Assembly: GCF_023656565.1 (NCBI RefSeq)
Contig: NZ_JAMOKG010000003.1
Span: forward strand, 806,001-870,000
Direction: 5' to 3'
DNA: 64,000 nucleotides
From: Flavobacterium tyrosinilyticum
GTDB taxonomy: Bacteria > Bacteroidota > Bacteroidia > Flavobacteriales > Flavobacteriaceae
The position numbers were made by a program, and so were the translations under genes. The notes under the pieces were generated by a model. It was not told the DNA's origin, did not search any database, and saw nothing but the letters and a program-made list of their open reading frames with translations. Of the stretch, positions 41,307-49,718 are shown piece after piece. Position 1 is the stretch's first letter; the number at the start of each line of letters is the position of its first letter.

Positions 41307-42056
41307 ATGGAAGAAACAAAAATATTCTACGCCGACGGAGAAAATCCAAAAATGATCGAAGCTTACAAAAGAGCACAAGAAACCTTTAAATATTTCTGGA
41401 GAGAATTATCTTGGGAATACAGAAGAATAGTTCCAGGATTGGATGTTGCTTGTGTAAAATTGGCTTTCACTCAAGATATAGACGACGAAACTATCGTAGA
41501 ACATATGTGGATTAACGACGTAAACTTTGATGGCGAAATGATATACGGGATTTTAGTAAATGATCCCAATGATCTAACCAATGTCAATAATGGAGACGAA
41601 ATTGCAATTCCGATTAATCAAATCAGCGATTGGTTATTTGCAAGTCAAGGAAAAACATACGGAGCTTTTACAATACACGCCATGCGCTCAGAAATGGACG
41701 AAGACGAAAGAAAAGACCACGACGATGCTTGGGGCTTAGAGTTTGGAGATTACAATGATATTCTGGTTGTTACAAATCAGAAAGAGAAGCCAGAAAACTT
41801 GGTAGAGCATCCGATGAGTATCAATATGAAAGAAAGTCTCATCGAATTCTTAAAAAACAATCCAGAAGAAATAGAAGCGAAAGACGATTTAGGCTACACT
41901 TTTTTGCATCGTGAAGCTATTGCTGGAAATCAAACTTCTGTAGAACTTATTTTAAAAGCAGGAGCCAATGCAAATGCAAAAACCAATAGCGGAAAAACAG
42001 CTTTAGATTTTGCCAAAGAACTCAAATGGGATCATTTAATACCTTTATTTCAATAA
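41307..42056 (+). CDS. DUF2314 and ankyrin-repeat protein
   Basis: A 249-residue cytoplasmic protein. Residues 1-150 fit DUF2314 (KRAQETFKYFWRELSWEYRR, EHMWINDVNFDGEMIYGILV, GDEIAIPINQISDWLF). Residues 175-249 are about two ankyrin repeats (LGYTFLHREAIAGNQTSVEL, SGKTALDFAKE). This fusion is common in Bacteroidota and such proteins sit among polymorphic-toxin immunity genes, so an immunity role is possible but unproven. It is followed by a terminator. Confidence 0.85.
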   Translation: MEETKIFYADGENPKMIEAYKRAQETFKYFWRELSWEYRRIVPGLDVACVKLAFTQDIDDETIVEHMWINDVNFDGEMIYGILVNDPNDLTNVNNGDEIAIPINQISDWLFASQGKTYGAFTIHAMRSEMDEDERKDHDDAWGLEFGDYNDILVVTNQKEKPENLVEHPMSINMKESLIEFLKNNPEEIEAKDDLGYTFLHREAIAGNQTSVELILKAGANANAKTNSGKTALDFAKELKWDHLIPLFQ

Positions 42057-42064
42057 AAAATTTC

Positions 42065-42098
42065 AAAATCCGATTTACCAAAAGTAGATCGGATTTTT
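42065..42098 (+). terminator. Intrinsic terminator after the DUF2314 gene
   Basis: AAATCCGATTTAC-caaaa-GTAGATCGGATTTTT, a relative of the hairpins at 40577 and 42735. Confidence 0.85.
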
Positions 42099-42187
42099 AT
42101 TTATTAAACTGCTTTTCTAAAAAGAATATTTTTCATTTTAAAATCAAAACTGATCATTTTTTCATCTGTTTACAATAAAGAATGTGC

Positions 42188-42195
42188 TACTTTTG
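42188..42195 (+). promoter_or_regulatory. -7 box upstream of the TPM-domain gene
   Basis: TACTTTTG fits TAnnTTTG, 26 bases before the ATG. Confidence 0.45.
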
Positions 42196-42221
42196 CAGCA
42201 CCAAATCTAACATGCCATAGA

Positions 42222-42728
42222 ATGAAAAAATTATTCTTTACGCTTATACTGTTATCTTCAGTTTTATCTGCCCAAACCAAAACCGACACTGATTTTGCTT
42301 CCCGTTTAAAAAGCACTTTTTCTCAATCTACAGACTGTGTAAACGACTTCGAAAAAGTATTAAAACCAGCAGAACTTCAATCGTTAAACACTACCCTTAA
42401 CGCTTTCGAAAAAAAACACCTTTATAAAATTGTAGTCATAACAACTCCTTCTGTTGAACCTTTTAAATCTTTTGACGAATTTGCAGTAGATCTTGACAAA
42501 TTTTTATCAAAAGACCCGCGATTAGATCCAACCCTTTTAATTGTTGTCAGTAAAACATTAAGGCAAATTCAGGTTTTAAGCGTCGATTTTATAAAATACA
42601 AATTAAATGCTGAAGACACACAAAACATAATCAGCACCTACTCTATTCCCGAACTTAAAAAAGGAAACTATTTTAAGGCTTTAGAACAGGCTTCAAATGA
42701 ATTCATGAAAAAATTGCAACAACAATAA
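42222..42728 (+). CDS. Exported TPM-domain protein
   Basis: A 168-residue protein with a signal peptide (ending VLSAQ). The rest is a TPM_phosphatase (Psb32/MOLO-1-like) domain: VNDFEKVLKPAELQSLNTTL, YKIVVITTPSV, DPTLLIVVSKTLRQIQVLS. It lacks the Gly-rich C-terminal tail and anchor of longer members. The family is periplasmic or membrane-linked and its activity is uncertain. A terminator follows directly. Confidence 0.8.
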   Translation: MKKLFFTLILLSSVLSAQTKTDTDFASRLKSTFSQSTDCVNDFEKVLKPAELQSLNTTLNAFEKKHLYKIVVITTPSVEPFKSFDEFAVDLDKFLSKDPRLDPTLLIVVSKTLRQIQVLSVDFIKYKLNAEDTQNIISTYSIPELKKGNYFKALEQASNEFMKKLQQQ

Positions 42729-42734
42729 ATAGAT

Positions 42735-42771
42735 CAAAATCCGATTTGCGAAATCAAATCGGATTTTTTTT
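42735..42771 (+). terminator. Intrinsic terminator after the TPM-domain gene
   Basis: AAAATCCGATTTG-cgaaat-CAAATCGGATTTTTTTT; third copy of the same hairpin type. Confidence 0.88.
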
Positions 42772-42835
42772 TAATATGTCGAAACTAATAGTTAGAAAAA
42801 GACTTATTTTAGTGTAAAAATAAGTTTTACTAGAA

Positions 42836-43483
42836 ATGGAATTAGAACAATACAAAAAAGAATTTACCGAAGATGATGCTGTTGGCTGGTTAGAAATTGA
42901 TAAAGAATTTGAACGTCTGTATCCGAATCAGGAACCCAAACATTTTGCTCCAGCAATTAGTTATATGCTTGGCGGAGAACATCCGCTTGACGGCGTAAGC
43001 TATTACGAAAGCAAAAATCAAGAAGATCATTATCATTTTATTACTTACGGCTTTTCTGAATTGTATTATAATGAAGAAAAAGCAGGCGGAGAATTTAGCA
43101 AATGGGGATTTGAACTTACTTTTAGATTAAAACCTTATGGAGCCGACAATCAAAATCCGAGCTGGGCTGTGGCTTTGCTTCAAAATATAGCCAAATATGT
43201 ATTTGACAGTGGAAATTGGTTTGAAGAGTTTCATTACATGCCAGCAAACGGACCAATTCGTTTGGACACTGAAACCGATATTACGGCACTAATTTTTGTG
43301 AATGATCCCGAAGTCCCTAAAAAACAAACGCCACACGGCGAAGTTTCATTTTTACAAATCGTCGGAATTACTACAGAAGAATACGAAAACATTAAGGAAA
43401 ACCCAGAAAAGGTTGAAGCATTAGTCCATAAATTAAAAGAAAACAATCCATTACTAATTACCGATTTGAATCGAAAAAGTTAA
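42836..43483 (+). CDS. Suppressor-of-fused (SUFU) domain protein
   Basis: A 215-residue protein with a SUFU-like domain: KHFAPAISYMLGGEHPLDGV, YHFITYGFSELYYNE, GFELTFRLK, VALLQNIAKYVFDSGNWFEE. The eukaryotic relative is a Hedgehog-pathway regulator; bacterial copies are frequent immunity proteins of polymorphic toxin systems. It starts a run of small genes with spacings of 11-23 bases (42836-45157), probably one operon. No toxin gene is seen beside it. Confidence 0.87.
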   Translation: MELEQYKKEFTEDDAVGWLEIDKEFERLYPNQEPKHFAPAISYMLGGEHPLDGVSYYESKNQEDHYHFITYGFSELYYNEEKAGGEFSKWGFELTFRLKPYGADNQNPSWAVALLQNIAKYVFDSGNWFEEFHYMPANGPIRLDTETDITALIFVNDPEVPKKQTPHGEVSFLQIVGITTEEYENIKENPEKVEALVHKLKENNPLLITDLNRKS

Positions 43484-43494
43484 TTTGCAAACAA

Positions 43495-43833
43495 ATGATT
43501 AATTACAATAATAAAATTTTTAAACCTGTAAGTAATACAGAAAACGGAGAAACGTCTAACGAAACTTCATTTCATTATAAACAAGAAGGAAACATTTTAA
43601 CTTCTGAATATTCTGGAGGAAAAATCGTTAAAGGTCATTTAATTGGTTTGGTTGACGGCGCGGGAAATATCGAAATGAGATATCATCAAGTGAATGAAAA
43701 AGGCGAATTAATGACTGGTTTCTGCACTTCTAAACCTGAAATTTTAGCAAGCGGAAAAATTAGGCTTCACGAAACGTGGCAATGGACTTCTGGAGATTTA
43801 TCTAAAGGAAATTCTATACTTGAAGAACAATAA
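43495..43833 (+). CDS. Small conserved protein of unknown function
   Basis: A 112-residue, beta-rich, cytoplasmic protein (no signal, no membrane segment). Repeated Gly-rich turns suggest a sheet (FHYKQEGNILTSEYSGGKIV, GLVDGAGNIEMRYHQV, SGKIRLHETWQW). Relatives in Flavobacteria are sometimes labelled N-acetylglutamate synthase, but I see no acetyltransferase motif. It lies 11 bases after the SUFU gene. Confidence 0.7.
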   Translation: MINYNNKIFKPVSNTENGETSNETSFHYKQEGNILTSEYSGGKIVKGHLIGLVDGAGNIEMRYHQVNEKGELMTGFCTSKPEILASGKIRLHETWQWTSGDLSKGNSILEEQ

Positions 43834-43855
43834 GAAAATATAAACAGTATAATCA

Positions 43856-44299
43856 ATGAAAAAAACTCTCTTACTATTCCTTATTTTAACCAGTATATCA
43901 TACGCGCAAACTAAAAAAGAAATCCTAGTAGGCAATTGGTTAGGAACAGATGCCAGTGGCGCAAAGAATACAATGATTTTTACTTCAGATAATTTTATTT
44001 CGATGACCGTTAATGGTGAATTAATAGACGGGAAAAATTATATCGTTAAAGGAGGAAAAAACAACGGGCAAAAAGGCCTATTAAAATATGAAATTGATGA
44101 ATCTAAAACGCCTATAGCGCTAGATATCATCGCTTATGCTTTAGAAAAAGGCAAGCAAATTGAAAAAGGCAGGTTTTTAGCAATATTAGATTTTAAAAGT
44201 AATGATGAAATTAAAATCAATCTCAGTTTAAACGGAGTTAGAGCCACAGAATTTAATGAATCTAATGCAGCAAGTACAATTTTGCTGAAAAGAAATTAA
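43856..44299 (+). CDS. Exported protein of unknown function
   Basis: A 147-residue protein with a signal peptide (MKKTLLLFLILTSISYAQ). The mature part begins with a lipocalin-like stretch (EILVGNWLGTDASGAKNTMI) and appears all-beta. No catalytic motif is visible. It is in the same orientation with a 22-base gap, so it may belong to the SUFU operon. Confidence 0.7.
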   Translation: MKKTLLLFLILTSISYAQTKKEILVGNWLGTDASGAKNTMIFTSDNFISMTVNGELIDGKNYIVKGGKNNGQKGLLKYEIDESKTPIALDIIAYALEKGKQIEKGRFLAILDFKSNDEIKINLSLNGVRATEFNESNAASTILLKRN

Positions 44300-44311
44300 A
44301 TACAAAAATGC

Positions 44312-44746
44312 ATGTTAAGCATCGTAGAATCTAGAGATACCGATTTACCTCATTTAAGAGAATTATTCTTAAACGAAAGACGGCGCACATTTACAGAACA
44401 AGATATTTCAGAATTTGAATTAGACGATTTTGACAAGCAAACGCAAGGTGAATATATTTTAACGGCGCTTGTAAACAATATTCCAGTCGGATTTATTTCG
44501 ATCTGGATGCCAAACAATTTTATTCATCATCTTTACGTTGATGTTAAACATCAAGGAAAAAACCTTGGTACAGAATTATTAAAAGCGGCCATCTTAAAAA
44601 CCTCATTTCCAATTACTCTAAAATGCCTTACAAGCAACATTAAAGCAGTTGAGTTTTACAGAAAAAAGGGCTTTATAGAAAAATCGAGAGGAAATTCTAG
44701 CAACGGAACTTATATTCTATTTGAGTTGACAAAAGAGGTAAAATAA
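44312..44746 (+). CDS. GNAT-family N-acetyltransferase
   Basis: A 144-residue acetyltransferase. FIHHLYVDVKHQGKNLGTEL is motif A with the acetyl-CoA-binding Gln/Arg-x-x-Gly-x-Gly-like turn (here QGKNLG), and NIKAVEFYRKKGF is motif B. The substrate is unknown. It starts 12 bases after the previous gene. Confidence 0.87.
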   Translation: MLSIVESRDTDLPHLRELFLNERRRTFTEQDISEFELDDFDKQTQGEYILTALVNNIPVGFISIWMPNNFIHHLYVDVKHQGKNLGTELLKAAILKTSFPITLKCLTSNIKAVEFYRKKGFIEKSRGNSSNGTYILFELTKEVK

Positions 44747-44764
44747 CCATAAAATGCTGAAGAC

Positions 44765-45157
44765 ATGAGCCAGATTCAAGATTACAACAATTCTCAGACA
44801 ATAGAAAACAAAGAAATCTGCGACCTTCTTTTGGCGATTATAAATGAAAATCTTTCTGACGCCGAAAGCAAAATCTGGCATGCGCATCCTGTTTGGTTTC
44901 TAGACGGAAATCCGATTGTGGGTTATAGCAAATTAAAGGATTCTGTCCGATTGCTTTTCTGGAGCGGACAATCTTTTGACGAAGAAAAACTCCAAAACGA
45001 AGGTTCGTTCAAAGCTGCCGAAATGCGCTACACAAATAGCAATCAAATAAACGAACAAGACTTAAAACGCTGGCTGGAAAAAAGCAGAGAAATTCAATGG
45101 GACTATAAAAACATTGTCAAACGAAAAGGCGTACTGCTTCGAATAGAACCACTTTAA
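44765..45157 (+). CDS. DUF1801 protein 1
   Basis: A 130-residue YdhG-like protein. The family core is visible in KIWHAHPVWFLDGNPIVGYS, then VRLLFWSGQSFDEEKL. Members are small cytoplasmic proteins of unclear role (one branch was called iron chaperone-like). Two other DUF1801 genes are in this window (52895 and 60447) but are diverged from it. Confidence 0.78.
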   Translation: MSQIQDYNNSQTIENKEICDLLLAIINENLSDAESKIWHAHPVWFLDGNPIVGYSKLKDSVRLLFWSGQSFDEEKLQNEGSFKAAEMRYTNSNQINEQDLKRWLEKSREIQWDYKNIVKRKGVLLRIEPL

Positions 45158-45211
45158 AAAAGGAAAATGGATTACCGAATAATGTAGAAAAACAAAATTC
45201 CTAATTACTTG

Positions 45212-45320
45212 GGCGTATCCCTCCGGGTCGAGCTGTCCGCTATATTCCCGATTAACAAAAACTACGGCTAAAAAGCCTTGTTTTTCTAAATCGGGAGATG
45301 TCGCTCCCATCCTTCACGCA
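45212..45320. repeat. Dispersed palindromic element, copy 2
   Basis: GGCGTATCCCTCCGGGTCGA and GCTGTCCGCTATAT at the left, a central hairpin (CCCGATT ... AATCGGG around ACGGCTAAAAAGCC), and CGCTCCCATCCTTCACGCA at the right. It has the same ends as 40614-40697 but a different, longer centre. Confidence 0.85.
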
Positions 45321-45403
45321 TCTGGTATTCATAAGAACATTTTTGTTCTTATATTATTTGTACTTTAGTAAGATCAGAACTACAATCAAAAACACTCCTC
45401 ATC

Positions 45404-46084
45404 ATGCTAAAACAAATTTTCATCCTTCTCGTTTTTTGTTTCGGAATTCAAGTGCATTCACAAGAAATTGGTTTTACAACTCCAGATTATAAAGCCATCG
45501 AAAAAGAAATCAACAACAAAAATTCCAAGTTTTACTATCCTAAATTAATGGAAAGACTCACGAAAAATGATACGCTTTTATCGTATGACGAATACCGCCA
45601 TTTGTATTTAGGCTATGTTTTTCAACCCAAATACAATGCCTTTTGGAAATCACCAGACGAGGAACAGCTTAACAAATATTATAACAAAGAAGAACTCGAA
45701 GTTTCAGATTACGATGAAATAATCAAATTGTCCAATCATACCTTAAACGAATTCCCATTTGACTTAAAACAGCTCAATTTCCTCACTTACGTTTATCACT
45801 TAAAAGGAGACGAAGCATCTGCAAAAATTGCTTCTTTTAGATTTCACAGTATTATGAATGTTATACTTTCTTCTGGTGACGGAAAAAAATGCGAAACTGG
45901 TTTTCATGTCATAATGGTCGAACACGAATACATTTTGCTCAATCTTTTTGAAATAGAATCTAAAGGACAATCGCTCGTTGATAATTGCGATTATCTGAGT
46001 TTCGAAAAAGGTGTCTACAATGTAGACGGTATTTATTTTAACATCGAAAAAATGCTAGAAAACGAAAAGAAAATGCTTCGATAA
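45404..46084 (+). CDS. Exported DUF4919 protein
   Basis: A 226-residue protein with a signal peptide (ending IQVHSQ) that matches DUF4919, a Bacteroidota family with mainly helical, TPR-like content (YDEYRHLYLGYVFQPKYNAF, LKQLNFLTYVYHLKGDEASA, VIMVEHEYILLNLF). Function unknown. It is single, ended by a strong terminator. Confidence 0.85.
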   Translation: MLKQIFILLVFCFGIQVHSQEIGFTTPDYKAIEKEINNKNSKFYYPKLMERLTKNDTLLSYDEYRHLYLGYVFQPKYNAFWKSPDEEQLNKYYNKEELEVSDYDEIIKLSNHTLNEFPFDLKQLNFLTYVYHLKGDEASAKIASFRFHSIMNVILSSGDGKKCETGFHVIMVEHEYILLNLFEIESKGQSLVDNCDYLSFEKGVYNVDGIYFNIEKMLENEKKMLR

Positions 46085-46106
46085 TATAATTTCAAAAACA
46101 ATACAC

Positions 46107-46144
46107 AAAAGCTTCAGCACAATTTAATGCTGAAGCTTTTTTTT
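46107..46144 (+). terminator. Intrinsic terminator after the DUF4919 gene
   Basis: AAAAGCTTCAGCA-caattta-ATGCTGAAGCTTTTTTTT. Confidence 0.9.
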
Positions 46145-46219
46145 GATAAAAACTATTTATTTATTGTTTATCAATAAATTTTTATTATTTTAGCAGCATA
46201 ACTTCTAATCTTGAATAGC

Positions 46220-46762
46220 ATGGAAATTAAAATTGGAACACCACAGATTCTAAAAATCCTGAATATCTTATCATGGATTATTTTTATTGGCTTATGCGTA
46301 GAAGCCGGCATGTATCTTTTTAACGGAATTTATACTATGACGATAAACTCCTATAATGCACGTTTTCTTCATTTACTTGACTTATATAATTACAGTACTA
46401 GTTTTTATATTCAAGAAATATGCTTTATAAGCATCGTGGCGATCTTAAAAGCCATTATGTTTTATCTGATTGTAAAAATGTTGCATGAGAAAAAATTAAA
46501 CATCGAACATCCTTTTACTGCCGAAATGGGGCGTTTTATATCTTATCTTTCTTATCTCGCTTTCGGAATTGGGTTGTTTTCTTTCTGGGCCTTCAAATTC
46601 AACAATTGGTTAATTATTAAAGGCGTAAAACTTCCTTCGTTGGAATCACTTAATCTTGAAGGGCACAGCATTTGGATCTTTATGGCCATTGTAATGTTTG
46701 TTGTGGGACAGATTTTTAAAAGAGGAATCGAAATTCAATCTGAAATTGACTTAACTATTTAA
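46220..46762 (+). CDS. DUF2975 membrane protein
   Basis: A 180-residue protein with four membrane segments, matching DUF2975 (CFISIVAILKAIMFYLIVKM, AFGIGLFSFWAF). I start it at the ATG at 46220. It is followed 10 bases later by a small XRE regulator, the usual partner of DUF2975 proteins, suggesting a membrane protein that influences its regulator. Function unknown. Confidence 0.82.
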   Translation: MEIKIGTPQILKILNILSWIIFIGLCVEAGMYLFNGIYTMTINSYNARFLHLLDLYNYSTSFYIQEICFISIVAILKAIMFYLIVKMLHEKKLNIEHPFTAEMGRFISYLSYLAFGIGLFSFWAFKFNNWLIIKGVKLPSLESLNLEGHSIWIFMAIVMFVVGQIFKRGIEIQSEIDLTI

Positions 46763-46772
46763 ACAAAAAATT

Positions 46773-46979
46773 ATGCCCATTATAGTAAATTTAGACGTCA
46801 TGATGGCAAAGCGAAAAATGTCATTAAACGAACTTTCAGAAAAAGTAGATTTAACCTTGTCTAATCTTTCCATTCTAAAAACTGGAAAAGCAAAAGCAAT
46901 TCGTTTCAGTACGCTCGAAGCAATCTGTAAAGTTCTCGATTGTCAGCCCGGCGATATTTTAGAATTTTCTGAAGAATAA
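46773..46979 (+). CDS. XRE-family regulator (YozG type), partner of DUF2975
   Basis: A 68-residue helix-turn-helix protein (VMMAKRKMSLNELSEKVDLT, ILKTGKAKAIRFSTLEAICK, ending CQPGDILEF). It matches the small YozG-like Cro/C1 regulators that are encoded directly after DUF2975 membrane proteins. Confidence 0.9.
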   Translation: MPIIVNLDVMMAKRKMSLNELSEKVDLTLSNLSILKTGKAKAIRFSTLEAICKVLDCQPGDILEFSEE

Positions 46980-47058
46980 TAAAAACTTTTATTTTAATTT
47001 GTATTTTCGTACAAAATCAAATTCATAAAAGAATATTTTCTAATCCAAAAATCTAAAA

Positions 47059-47652
47059 ATGAATATTCTAGTTGTTTACGCACATCCTAGCAAAAAATCA
47101 TATACTTTTCAGGTTTTAGAAAGATTGAAACTAGCCCTGAATACGGAAAAATGGAATGTAGAAATCTCCGATTTATATGCGTCCAATTTTGTAAGCGATA
47201 TGTCTGAGGAAGAATACGAACGCGAAGGTTTTGCTAAAATACAGCTTCCTATTCCTGCAGATGTTTTAGCAGAACAAGAAAAAATAGAAAAAGCAGACTG
47301 CATTATTTTTCTATATCCTGTTTGGTGGAGCGATTGTCCTGCAAAATTAAAAGGCTGGTTTGATCGTGTTTACTCGGTTGGATATGCTTATGGACAAAAC
47401 GAAACGTCTAGAAAAATGAAAACTATTCCGTACGGTCTTGTAATTTGTACAGCAGGTCATCCGAATGAATTCTTGCATGAAATTGAAATCGCGCAAAGCA
47501 TGGAAAAAATTATGCTCGAAGACCGACTTGGAAAACGTTTTACGCATAAAGAAATGATCATTCTAGGCGGAACATTAGAACTAGAAAATGTTATGTCAAC
47601 ACATTTTGAACTCCTAAATAAAATTCCTCAAAAAATTAAAGCAATACTATAA
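47059..47652 (+). CDS. NAD(P)H-dependent oxidoreductase, flavodoxin-like fold
   Basis: A 197-residue flavoprotein of the NQO1/KefF-MdaB family: MNILVVYAHPSKKSYTFQVL at the N-terminus, then the FMN/FAD loop in ADCIIFLYPVWWSDCPAKLK and GWFDRVYSVGYAYG. It probably reduces quinones or other electrophiles in the cytoplasm. It is single and has no obvious partner antiporter. Confidence 0.9.
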   Translation: MNILVVYAHPSKKSYTFQVLERLKLALNTEKWNVEISDLYASNFVSDMSEEEYEREGFAKIQLPIPADVLAEQEKIEKADCIIFLYPVWWSDCPAKLKGWFDRVYSVGYAYGQNETSRKMKTIPYGLVICTAGHPNEFLHEIEIAQSMEKIMLEDRLGKRFTHKEMIILGGTLELENVMSTHFELLNKIPQKIKAIL

Positions 47653-47676
47653 ACCTAAAATTTTACTTTATCAAAA

Positions 47677-48117
47677 ATGGCACTAGACAACAATGCAGAA
47701 AAATCAGTTTTTGAAGAAATTCCAACAGAAAAAATATACTCAGAAAAAGCCATAAGAATAGGAACTTTTTTTGCAGGCCCATTGGTTGCTGGGTATTGCA
47801 TTGCAGAAAATTTCAAAGTATTTAATGACTTTGAAAAAGCCAAAAACACCTGGATTATTACCATTATATCCATGCTCGCAATTATTCCGCTTATCTTTAT
47901 CATTCCAGATAACTTTCCTAGTTTTCTTTTTCCGTTACTTTATTTAACGGTATCTTCTTATTTTTTGAAAAAATTTCAAGAACAGAATATTCAAAAACAT
48001 ATTCAAAACGGAGGTGAAACTTTTGGAGGATGGAGAGTCACTTTGATTGGTTTGTTAAGCATTATTGTTTTTTTCGGAATCATAATTAGTGTAGTCTTAT
48101 TAACAGAAAACGTCTGA
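47677..48117 (+). CDS. Small membrane protein of unknown function
   Basis: A 146-residue protein with a charged N-terminus (VFEEIPTEKIYSEKAIRIGT) and about four hydrophobic segments (FFAGPLVAGYCIAENF; WIITIISMLAIIPLIFII; FLFPLLYLTV; LLSIIVFFGIIISVVLL). No family recognised. It lies 24 bases after the oxidoreductase gene. Confidence 0.7.
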   Translation: MALDNNAEKSVFEEIPTEKIYSEKAIRIGTFFAGPLVAGYCIAENFKVFNDFEKAKNTWIITIISMLAIIPLIFIIPDNFPSFLFPLLYLTVSSYFLKKFQEQNIQKHIQNGGETFGGWRVTLIGLLSIIVFFGIIISVVLLTENV

Positions 48118-48221
48118 TAATTTTTCTGTCTGAAACACCCCTTAAAATTGTCTTTTAAACACCTTAACCAATTGATTTTTAGATTGTAAATTTACTTTAC
48201 TAATTTAAAAGTCAATTGATT

Positions 48222-48707
48222 ATGAATACTCAAGATTTTACCACAACAATACTTGTCAGTCAATCGCCAGAAGAAGTTTTTAAAGCCATCCAAAACGTTC
48301 GCAGCTGGTGGTCTGAAGAAATTGAAGGCAAAACAGCAAACGAAGGAGATGAATTTAAATATCATTATGAAGACGTTCATCGTTGTAAAGTCAAATTAAT
48401 TGAAGTAATACCGAATCAGAAAATCGTCTGGCTGATTGAGGAAAACTATTTCAGCTTCACCCAAGACGATACCGAATGGACCAATACGACTGCTGTTTTT
48501 GATATTTCGAAAGAAAACGACAAAACGAAACTCAATTTTACACATGTGGGTTTAGTGCCAGAATACGAATGTTTTGAAGTTTGCAAAGCAGGATGGACCA
48601 ATTACATTGAGAATAGTTTGAAAAAACTAATTGAAACAGGAAAAGGTCTGCCAAATGCGACTGGAAAACCCCAAATTGAAACCGAAAGAAAATTATCCGA
48701 AAAATAA
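48222..48707 (+). CDS. SRPBCC (START/AHSA1-like) domain protein 1
   Basis: A 161-residue cytoplasmic protein of the SRPBCC superfamily: TTTILVSQSPEEVFKAIQNV, WWSEEIEGKTANEGDEFKYH, LIEVIPNQKIVWLI, CKAGWTNYIENSLKKLIETG. It has a hydrophobic ligand cavity; the substrate is unknown. I use the ATG at 48222. Confidence 0.85.
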   Translation: MNTQDFTTTILVSQSPEEVFKAIQNVRSWWSEEIEGKTANEGDEFKYHYEDVHRCKVKLIEVIPNQKIVWLIEENYFSFTQDDTEWTNTTAVFDISKENDKTKLNFTHVGLVPEYECFEVCKAGWTNYIENSLKKLIETGKGLPNATGKPQIETERKLSEK

Positions 48708-48809
48708 AATCACATTTCATACTATTATTTTAGACTACGTCAATCATAGATTTGGCTAAATCTCTTTTGCTAATGCTTCGCAACTTTGTGTCAACAAAAA
48801 AATAATAGT

Positions 48810-49706
48810 ATGAAAATTATAATTACAGGTTCTCTAGGGAACATTAGCAAGCCTTTAGCGAAAGCTTTATTAAAAGAAAACCATCAAATTACAATAATTG
48901 CAAGCAGTAGCGAAAGAAAATCGGAAATTGAAAATCTTGGAGCGCAGGCCGCAATTGGATCTGTAAATGATGTCGATTTTTTGACTCAAACTTTTACAGG
49001 AGCCCATGCCGTATATTGCATGATTCCACGCGCGAATTATTTTGATCCGAATCTTGATTTAGATGCTTTTACGCGTACAATTGGAAATAATTATACAGCA
49101 GCCATTGCAAAATCTGGCGTAAAACGAGTAGTGTTTTTAAGCAGTATTGGTGCACATTTAGAACAAGGTTCCGGAATTATTCAACGCTATAATGAAATCG
49201 AAGCAGTTTTGAACAGACTTTCAGATGTTTCGATTACATTTATGCGTCCGACTTCTTTTTACTACAATTTGCTGGCTTATATCCCGATGATTAAAAACCA
49301 CGCCATTATAGCTGCTAATTATGGAGCGGACCAATTGATTCCGTGGGTTTCTCCAAACGATATCGCCGAAGCAATTGCAGAAGAACTTACAACTCCGCTT
49401 GACGGAAAAAAAATACGTTATGTGGCTAGCGAAGAAGTTTCTGGAGATGAAACCGCAAAAATTTTAGGAGACGCCATCGGAAATCCAGATTTAAAGTGGA
49501 AATTAATATCCGACGAAGAAACACTAAACGGATTAATTGCTGTTGGAATGCAACCAAAAATCGCAAAAGGTTTGGTAGAAATGTATGCCGCACTTTACAG
49601 TGGTTTGCTAAGTGAAGATTATTACCAAAATCGTCCTGCCGTTTTAGGAAAAACAAAACTGGCCGATTATGCAAAAGAATTTGCTGCCGTTTTCAATCAA
49701 AATTAA
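48810..49706 (+). CDS. NmrA-like NAD(P)-binding protein
   Basis: A 298-residue atypical short-chain dehydrogenase. The Rossmann start is IIITGSLGNISKPLAKALLK, then IGSVNDVDFLTQTF, RVVFLSSIGAHLEQGSG and FMRPTSFYYNL. NmrA-type proteins often sense NAD(P) redox state or act as quinone reductases (QorB-like). I start at 48810 because the frame upstream lacks a good start. It is followed 12 bases later by an AraC regulator and the two may be co-transcribed. Confidence 0.87.
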   Translation: MKIIITGSLGNISKPLAKALLKENHQITIIASSSERKSEIENLGAQAAIGSVNDVDFLTQTFTGAHAVYCMIPRANYFDPNLDLDAFTRTIGNNYTAAIAKSGVKRVVFLSSIGAHLEQGSGIIQRYNEIEAVLNRLSDVSITFMRPTSFYYNLLAYIPMIKNHAIIAANYGADQLIPWVSPNDIAEAIAEELTTPLDGKKIRYVASEEVSGDETAKILGDAIGNPDLKWKLISDEETLNGLIAVGMQPKIAKGLVEMYAALYSGLLSEDYYQNRPAVLGKTKLADYAKEFAAVFNQN

Positions 49707-49718
49707 TTACCTTGTACT

